A stretch of 64,000 nt of DNA, taken from contig VXAU01001826.1 in the NCBI GenBank assembly GCA_013399695.1, positions 580,185 to 644,184 on the forward strand. Reading direction: 5' to 3'. Both the position numbers and the translations under genes were made by a program. The notes under the pieces are model-generated. The model did not search any database and was not told the DNA's origin. It was given only the letters and a program-made list of their open reading frames with translations. Positions 51,901 to 60,900 of this stretch are shown in pieces. Position 1 is the first letter of the stretch. Each line of letters opens with the position of its first letter. The stretch comes from Formicarius rufipectus (taxonomy: Eukaryota; Chordata; Aves; Passeriformes; Formicariidae).

Positions 51901-54900
51901 TTGAAACTCTGGACTTTGGCTTGGGATGGGTTTAATGAACAGCATGGCCATGCAGCAAGGGATTTACTTGACTACTTGGAAAAAGGTGGACTGGGGCTTT
52001 ACCATCGAGCGTTACCTATCTAGTCATCTGTGGTGCCTGGCTCTGATGCAGGCAGGGAGCCTGAACTGTCTTACTCCGAAATCATTGTTCATAAGAGCTA
52101 GTATTTCAGGAGCACAAACATTACTATTAGTTATCAACTGGGTTGTAGCAAAGTGCATATGTGAACTGTTCCATCGAGTGCAGTGGTCTGTCTCCAAGCC
52201 CCAGATTTCCTCTTCTGCACTCACATCAGCTATGGCTGTCCCAGCACCAAATGCAAATGGGGTTTTCCCTGATTTCTACCTAGAAGACAAATCCCAGTCA
52301 TGTCTCTGGTATTTTCTCTGACTATGGGCTAGTGATAGCTTCCTGGTGGCACCACTTGTCTCAAGACTGATGCCTATCATCTATTGCTAATCCCCAGTTT
52401 CCTATTAATTACTATCATAGGGGACGTGTGTGATGATTCTTTTTTCTTTAAATGCTTCTCACTTTTAGAAAGATGACTGGTCTATTTTAACTACTGGGGC
52501 TGCTACTGTATGTATATGTATTTTTCTCTTTGCAACCACAAAGAAAATCTTAAAAAAAAAAAAAAAAAGTCAATCTCTCAATGAATTTGTTATTAATAAA
52601 AGCTTGGTGGCCCTGTCAGACTCTGGTGACTCAGGAGTCACAGAAAGAACAATGATGTAGGTGACTTTCATCATTCTTCCATAGTATAGCTGCAAAACAC
52701 TCACATAGTTTGAGGGAGATGTGTATTGTGTATTATGTCTCCTGCATGTGGGAAGATTTCATCCCAAATCACAGGAGAGTGATCCCTGCAGGGATGAGGA
52801 AGCATCTCAGACTCCTACTGACAGTATAAGGAACTGCTCAGTACAAAGAATTAGGCATTTGATACAGTGGGAAATTCAAACTAATTCTTCTCATTGCAAG
52901 ATGAGACTGCTGAAGCAAGGAGGGTTTGGGGTAGGATTTGAAGATGGTAATCTCATCCTGGAGTAGCATTAGTGTTGAGCTATAAAACAATCATAAATGG
53001 ATCTTTCTAAGGTGATATACCTCCTCAAGGTAGATGAAAGATAGCAGGCCACTTGTCTGGAGATACCCAAGTCCTCCACTGTCTGCTTGCTTCTGATTTA
53101 GAATAACCAAAACAAACCAAAGAAATCTAAACCCCACCAACCAGCCCACTCCACAAAAACAAAGAAAACCACCAAAAAACCCACAACCACCAACCACACA
53201 TCCCTCCAACAGAAAGGTTTATTATGTCAACAGAGAATGTCAAGAGGCTCTGTTTTTTGACCCAACCTTGCAATATGATGGCAAGAGGACACCTCCCATT
53301 ATGTCCAAATACAATCAGACAGAAATCTTCCATACCCCTGGTGGTCTCTTAATCCAGTAAGTAGAAACTCCCTATGCTAGCAGTGTTTTACGAATTTATA
53401 CACAATTCTTTACTGAATTTGATCTAACCCTGTGATTGGTTGTACTCATGTCAGGAGCAGATTTGCCACATGCTAACTGATTTCCTCATCTCCAAAAGCA
53501 AGGCAGCTTTTAGCAGATGTATTCCCTCAATGCTATTGTTCTTTTTATCTCTATTACTGTTTTGACCTTGAAGTTTCAGGAAAGCACAGAAGGCTGACCA
53601 ATAGAGACTCCAGTGAGGGAGAGGACATAGGGGAGAAGGGACCTGGTTTGGGCTTGTATCCAATTGTTACAATACATTTTTAGACTATTTTGTACTAAGG
53701 AAGTAAACACTTAGTGCTGTGTAAAGGTTAGAGATAGACCCACCCATTCTTGGAAGTATGTACAGCTTGTCCTGAGTGACATCACTGCTGGATCTGTCTC
53801 ATGTGTGTATACAATTGGGTGATTTATTACAGTTTAATTTTGTGCCAAAGATTATTCAAAAATTACTTAGGTTGTCTCAGCAAACTATTGTTTTATACTG
53901 AGCTTTTTGTTCTTACTGAATTTGTCTAGATCCTGTAAGTCCATTAAATAAATACCTGCAATATGGGGTACAGATAGAGTGTCTAAATTTTTCAGCTATT
54001 TGCCTTAATTGCTTTTCTTTACTGTCGGAGCCTTTGGAAAGTATCCAATGTCAAACTATTTTTGCTTATATTAAAGGCATTTTTTATCTGCTATGACAGT
54101 ATTATGAGTGTTATCACTTTAAAAAGTGATCTGTAAAGGCTTTTTTCCCCTCTATTAGTTAGTCTTCAATTTAAAAAGGAAAAAAAAAAGCAATAAAAAT
54201 GGAAGTTAGTTTTGACACTTATGGGTTTTGCACTCTTTAAATTAGATATCACCCTGAATATAGAACACAATCTGTGCAAATACTAAAATGAGACCTCATC
54301 AATAAAGTAGATTTTCTAGGAAGCATGTGTGATGGGTGATGTTGAATCATATACAATTTTTATGTATTTATAAAAATTACTTTCACCTCTTTTTAATAAT
54401 TAAACTTACTTCTTGGCTTACTTCTTGGAATAGCACCTGAGACTTAAAGGTTGTCGTTAACCAATATTCCCCAGAAGCAATTGTCAGTTCCGGAACTCTT
54501 TCAGTTTGCATTTTCCATGTGCCTGTTTTTCCTAGATATAGATGAATCTGAATTTTTATGCTGTCTGGTTTGTGCCCTGAGTGGTGCAGTAGCAAAAGAA
54601 AAAGTAAGAAAAACCTCACTGTAATCCTTGGTAATCTATAAGGAAAAGAATATAAAGGAGGAGTAGAGATAATCTTGTCTCTGAAATGGTCAGGTATTGA
54701 TCCTGATTTATAGCTGTATTACCCTCTGTGTTTGTACCACATCATGATAGACAAGGAGCAAGAAACTGATCAATCTGTGCAACAATGCACGTCATTAACA
54801 GTAGGACACCTTATATGGTTACTGAAGTTTTGAAGGACAATACAAGGTTCCTTGAGAGAATTTCCAGGAGAGTTGCCAAAACTTTACAAGGATAGGAATG

Positions 54901-57900
54901 TATTTAATGATAGTCTTATGTTTTTGTTTCAATCAAGAAAAAGATGGAGTGGTGATCACTGGACATGTACACACAGGTCTGGCTTCATGCTCTTCAGTAT
55001 TAGAGATAATAATAAACACTGTAGTTAGAAATCAAACTTTTAACATATCATCTCCAGCATTTTGAAGCAAAGACTAGCTAAAGCATTTCACAAATGCATC
55101 TTTAAAAGATACTTTAATAAAGCTTCTGGCTTGTCTCTGCCATGGTCTTACCTGAGCAATTGTATTGGTTCCCTCTGGAGTTAAAGCTCTGAAAACTCAT
55201 TATGGCTAGAGCATTTGTTAAGCAGTCTCTACAGAGGTGATGTTGTGGCGGCTTTAATAAAATGAACCTTCTGTGTCACAAAGGCTAAATCAAGATGATA
55301 AAAAGAGTGAAGCTGTTTTGGTTAGATCATTCTTCTGTTATGCCTCCTCCATGACTCTGAGGGAAACACTTTTTATGTTTTCTATCAGACTATCTTACCT
55401 TTCTGTTGAGAAAGATGACTAATCTGTTGTATTAGTGCTGTAAATGAGTTGCTTAATTGTGCTTCCAGAGAGCATTGTTAAGGAATATGGATCCTATACT
55501 TGATTGAATGAAGTTTTCTTTCCTGAGTTTCTTTCTGTAAATCCAACCCAGTGAATTTGCTATTAAAATGGACTTAACCATAACAGATGAGCATCTTCAT
55601 CAAGTATGAAAAATGAAATATAGGCCAATTCTTTCTCCATGCTCTCTGCTTTAAAAATTAGCAGCTGCTTCCAGTTTGAAGCATACATTAAATTTCCAAG
55701 AGCTTTCAGATGGTTGTGCAAAAACTTTGACTTGTGGGAGGAATGTGAATGGAATGTATTAAAAAGACATTTAACTCAGAAAAATATACTGACCAGAAGA
55801 GGAAAAAAAATCTGCTTACATATCCATTGATATCTGACCATTTCTGAGGGAGAAAATGGAGTTTTTATCAGTCATGATCTCTCTGAAACTCTTAATAATA
55901 AACAATATATTTAGGAACTTTTTCTAAGTAGGTGTTATTCTAATTTTGTGAAAAACTGTAAAGGATTCTGAAAAGCTGTATATCTGAGTAATTTTCTTTC
56001 TAATTCATCTTTCTTCTATTTTAGAAGAGACAAGCTGTTCCTTGGCCTGTTTACTAACTATGGAAATAAAGAAAAATGCTCCTTAATTTCAAAGAAAATT
56101 TAATTCTGTTTTGCTACTAGAAGCTACTTTATATTGTGTACTTGGTATAATTACACGTGGAAAAGGAAACTGGAAGTTGGATTTAAAAAAATAGAACGCA
56201 AATTCCATTTATCTTTTTCTTTTCTCTCAGGTGGAAAGACATGACATGAATACCCTGAGTCTACCGCTTAACATTCGCCGTGGAGGTTCTGATACCAACC
56301 TGAACTTTGATGTACCAGATGGTGTCCTAGAGTTTCACAAAGTCAAACTCAGTGCAGATAGCTTGAAACAGAAAATCCTCAAAGTTACAGAGCAAATCAA
56401 GGTTGAACAAACAGCTCGAGATGGAAATGTGGCTGAGTATTTGAAACTGGTAAACAGTGCAGACAAGCAACAGGCTGGGCGCATTAAACAAGTCTTTGAG
56501 AAAAAGAACCAGAAATCTGCCCACTCCATTGCCCAGCTGCAGAAGAAATTGGAACAGTATCACAAAAAGCTCAAGGATATCGAACAAAATGGATCTTCCA
56601 AAACTACCAAGGATACTTCCAAAGATAACTTGAAAGATATTCAACATGGAAAGTCTCGTCCCACTGGGCATGGAACAGAGAGCAGCAAGTCGGGTGTGCC
56701 AGGTGTATCTTTGACACCACCTGTCTTTGTTTTTAGCAAATCTAGAGAGTTTGCCAACCTGATCCGAAACAAATTTGGTAGTGCAGACAACATTGCTCAT
56801 CTGAAAAATACCTTGGATGAATTTCGACCAGAAACAAGTTCTAGAACGTATGGGGGCAGTGCCACTATTGTTGCCAAACCAAAATATGTTAGTGATGATG
56901 AATGCTCAAGTGGGACCTCTGGATCAGCAGACAGTAATGGGAACACTTCCTTTAGCCCTGCTGTGGCAAGCACCCTCGACAGTCAAGGAAAACTTTCCAT
57001 GATTTTGGAGGAACTAAGGGAAATCAAGGAGACACAGTCCCAATTAGCTGATGATATTGAGAATTTAAAAACGCAATTTAAAAGAGACTATGGCTTTATT
57101 TCTCAGATGTTACAAGAGGAAAGATATAGGTATTTTTATTTAACTGTTCTCTTTAAATTATTTTTGAATGGATATAGGAGCTGTCTGGAAAGTGTGTGTG
57201 TGTGTGTTTGTATTTGTGAGAGAGATTTCAGAAGCAAGAGGAAAAAATAATTCCAATCAATATCTGGTACCGACACGCTCCACTCCTTCCAGTGACTGAA
57301 AATAGACAGAGAACATTCATATTTCCTACCAAATGATGTGGTGGTCCTTTGCTTTTTGTCAAAGCCTGGTCAGAAAAGTCTCTCCTGTCATACTGTGAAT
57401 TACATGAATAGTGCATATAGGAGCATTAACTACCAACTGCTCCGTAACCAGTGGAAGAATTCTCATCTACTGTGGCTCATAAAAGCTAATCAGTCTCTAG
57501 TATAGCAGAACTGATTTACAGTTGATAAGTATACCCTGAGTACCTTGTCCAAATAGTTCTCACACACATTGCTGTCTTGTGGATGCAATTTCACTTTGTA
57601 TCCTGGTGTTAATACACAGCTGTGAGATGTAATTTTAAGTGCTGTAGCACAACTTCCTTTTACATTTGTTACTGGGCAATTAATTACTTTATCATGCACT
57701 GTAAGAAGTAAGATATGTTCTACAGAGGACTTGCACATGCTGTACCTGTATCCTATTTGTCATATCACTTGTGACAGTCAGTTTACTACACTAGTGGGCA
57801 AAAACTCAGTATGAAATGCAATATATAATGTTTCCCTTGTTTAGAGTTTTTGAAATACAAGGAAGGGCTTGATACCACATGGTAACATAGGGGAGGAAGG

Positions 57901-60900
57901 AACAATGCAAATGGCCTAGTGAACTCAGAACTTGGTTTCAGGAGAAGGCAGAGTGGCCTTTTCTGACTGCTCACTACCATGAAGATCTCAAGTCTCTGGC
58001 CACCCATTTCCACAGCGAGACAATTTTGCCTCCATCATTTTTGTGCTGACTATTTGTGTGTTGGATCAAGTGACAAACTCACAAAAAAAATTGTCTAGTT
58101 TCCTGACGGTTTAGTTGAACTGGTTTGCTGTGCAGAGGCATGCCAGAACAGGCTGTGCACAAATGGCAGGACCTTGCAGTTGTGTTTGAGTGAGAACATA
58201 TTTTTCCTTTAATTATTGATGAGCTGTTAAGTGGTTCAGATTTACTTATGAAACTATATCTTCTTGTCTAAGTGAAGAGTGAAAAATGTGAGTTGGAGAT
58301 CCTTAGGCGTTGTTCATAATTCATATAATTTGCCAATGATATACAAATATTTGCTTTTTAACACCCACTGCCAGCAAAACAAACAAACAACAACAACAAA
58401 ACCCAAACACACAAAAACCACTCAAAAAAAGACCTTTAGCTTACTGAATAAATGCTTATGGAGAATTTGGAAAATTTTTACTGATTTCTTTATGTACTTT
58501 GTAATACTAATCAAATTAATTCATAGTACACTGAGAAATTACCTTTTAAAATGTGTAATTGTTTTCATGATTTAGTATTTCTTGAATAGAAGGCACTAAA
58601 TTTAGACCTCTTTTCCTAATAAGATACGAAAGATTGGAGGACCAGTTAAATGACCTCACTGATCTTCATCAACATGAGACAGCAAACTTGAAACAAGAAC
58701 TAGCCAGCATAGAGGAGAAAGTGGCGTATCAGGCATATGAACGATCACGAGACGTTCAGGTACTTTTTTCCTTACCATAGACTTCTAATATTTTGTATAA
58801 ATATTGTACCATGAACCACTTGCATTCTTCTGCATCTTTCTACATCTTTGTAAACAAGAAATCTGGGGAAAGATTTAAGCCTGTGTTTTGTCTGTTTTAA
58901 GGTGAAAAGCCAGCATATTAAATCAATGTCAGTCTTCATTTGTTTTAATGGATTCAGAAGTTTTTCTGCTGGAATTGATGACACAGTCTAGGCAGACTTG
59001 TGGTTGAAGAATGGCCTGTTTTAATTTCATGCACCAGAGGAGGAAGGAAATGAGTCTCCTTATATTGTGTAAAATACTGCCTTTGGACAATGTCCTAAAA
59101 CAACTTCTTGTTCAGACTTTCTCCAGTAATCGTCTCATTGCTGGCAAGGTTCATTATAAATTGAGCTCCAGGTAAAAAGTAACAGAGCTAATTTATAAAT
59201 AGACTTGTAGATTTGCCAGTTATAATTTAAGGGTTTTAAGCCATGGTCACAACAACCCCTATAATTAAAACTGTAGGGTGTGTTCACCTTAGTGATCAGT
59301 TGTAGTTATGTCTGGCTTCAATCAAAAGCCAGTAATAACATGTACAAGTTTGCTCTGATAACATGCAGTTACATAGTTGATTATTTATATATAATATAAG
59401 CACTTATATAATGCATAATATTTCTACTTAAAGTCTGGTCAAAAATGGTGAAAACGTTGTTATGCCTTACCTGTTCATGAACAAATGAGGAATGCTCCAA
59501 GACTGTTTTCATATTGGCTCAGATGATACAAGAACCCAGAACATGTCCTGTATTACCCCTGTGCTCACATTTCTAAATACAGAGAGCGCAGGCAGCAGGA
59601 TGATCACAGTTTCCTAACTGATGGGCGAGTTAGGAAGCTCCTGGGAACAGAATGGGAAAGAGCTGGTACTGAATGTAAGCACATCATAGATTCCTTTGCA
59701 GGTTTAAAGAGAGGTCTCTCACAGATTTAGAGAAACGAGGACTCCTTTCTGTGAAGGTTTCTTGAGGATGTAAAAACATGAGACATAAGCTGTCCAGCAG
59801 AAGGGCTGTGAAATACTCGCTCACTCATTAGCAGAATCCTGGAGGGGTGTCAGAGACTTTTAAAAGGACTTGAAGTGCTCCATTGATACAACCTTGTTTC
59901 TTTTATCTCTACAGCTTGGCCTGTTTAAACCTGTCTCTTTGGTGATTTGGCAAATAAGCAAAAATACAGTAAAAGCATTTAAGCTGTGGATATTTTGAGT
60001 AACAACTTTATTGCTAAAAGATGTGCAGATCGTTTCTAAAGACATGCTCAGCCTGTCAATGCAGTGCTGCAGGTATCAATCCTTTGCAGCTGGACTTCCT
60101 CCAAAGCAGCACAAGATAATTTGAGAACAACTTACAGTCAGAGTGGAAGAAGGACCAGGAAAATTCTTTAGTGTGCAGTCGAGAACATTCATGAACCATA
60201 AGAGACTTTGTGCACCCATTAAGAACTGTCTCATATATATAACTAATTCCTAGAACAGTGAAAGGAAGCAGTCTTGTCTAAGGTGCTGTGCCCTGTGCTC
60301 TGCAGTGACCCTGGTGCCAGGTCGGTCACGTGGCAAGGCAGTTCAGCCCGCTGAAGCAACAGAGAACTGACCCAGCAAGAGAAAGCTGATAACTTTCTGT
60401 GTGTTTATACACAAAGGTTTGGGTCAAAACAGTGTGCTGTGTGATCAGGTGAATGCCCCTGCCGTTCAAGGAAACTGGAGTTTGAGACTGGGGAAGGAAC
60501 TAGGGATTCTGAAATGTCAGTTTCCCCTGTTACAGAGGGATAAAAGATTATGTCAAATTGATCAATCTCATTAAATTATAGCCTTGCACCATGTTGCGTA
60601 GTGGTGCTCAAATCCCAACTCTTGCAAAAAGTGGCATTTTGGAAATAAGAGAAGCAGTCAGAAATTTTCCTGTTTCACTTTGGGATGGCTTATGCATGGG
60701 GTTAGTGTCTTAGAAGGCATTTTACTCAAAGACCACTTTTAGTCCATCCTCAGAAGAGAAAGGTCTGCTCTCTTTAGTACAAATTATGAAGAGGAATAGA
60801 TCATATGAAAGAGAATCCCATAAAAGCACCACCACAGGTTTTTCCACTGACTCCACTGCCCACACAGGGTATGGATCATTGAGTTTTCACACTGACAGAG

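Larger units (their letters stand above)
18873..56230 (+). other. TMCC3: TMCC3 intron 1 (about 37.4 kb)
   Basis: GT-AG intron in phase 0 between the first two coding exons. A very long first intron is also a feature of mammalian TMCC3. Supported contents are a MIR-like SINE near 28.9 kb, a solo LTR at 31.9-32.5 kb, a CR1 fragment near 35.8 kb and numerous homopolymer, A/C-rich and T/G-rich tracts, all listed separately. There is an ORF-dense, slightly GC-richer stretch of unknown origin at about 51.3-52.4 kb and a few exon-shaped segments (40.6, 48.8, 50.2 and 54.4-54.6 kb). I see no host gene that can be supported inside it. The rest is unannotatable non-coding sequence. Confidence 0.93.

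Noticed and set aside
51338..52321. Possible endogenous viral fragment (retroviral or hepadnaviral)
   Set aside because: I looked for polymerase, capsid and surface motifs in all frames and saw none. Kept only as an unclassified ORF-dense block.
52991..53333. Gly/Trp/Phe-rich minus-strand frames
   Set aside because: They are translations of the C/A-rich low-complexity tract at 53,105-53,208.
57130..57250. Extension of the exon 2 frame as TMCC3 coding sequence
   Set aside because: Family similarity stops at the GT after residue 326 and resumes in frame at 58624. The extension is intron, kept only as a possible retention product.
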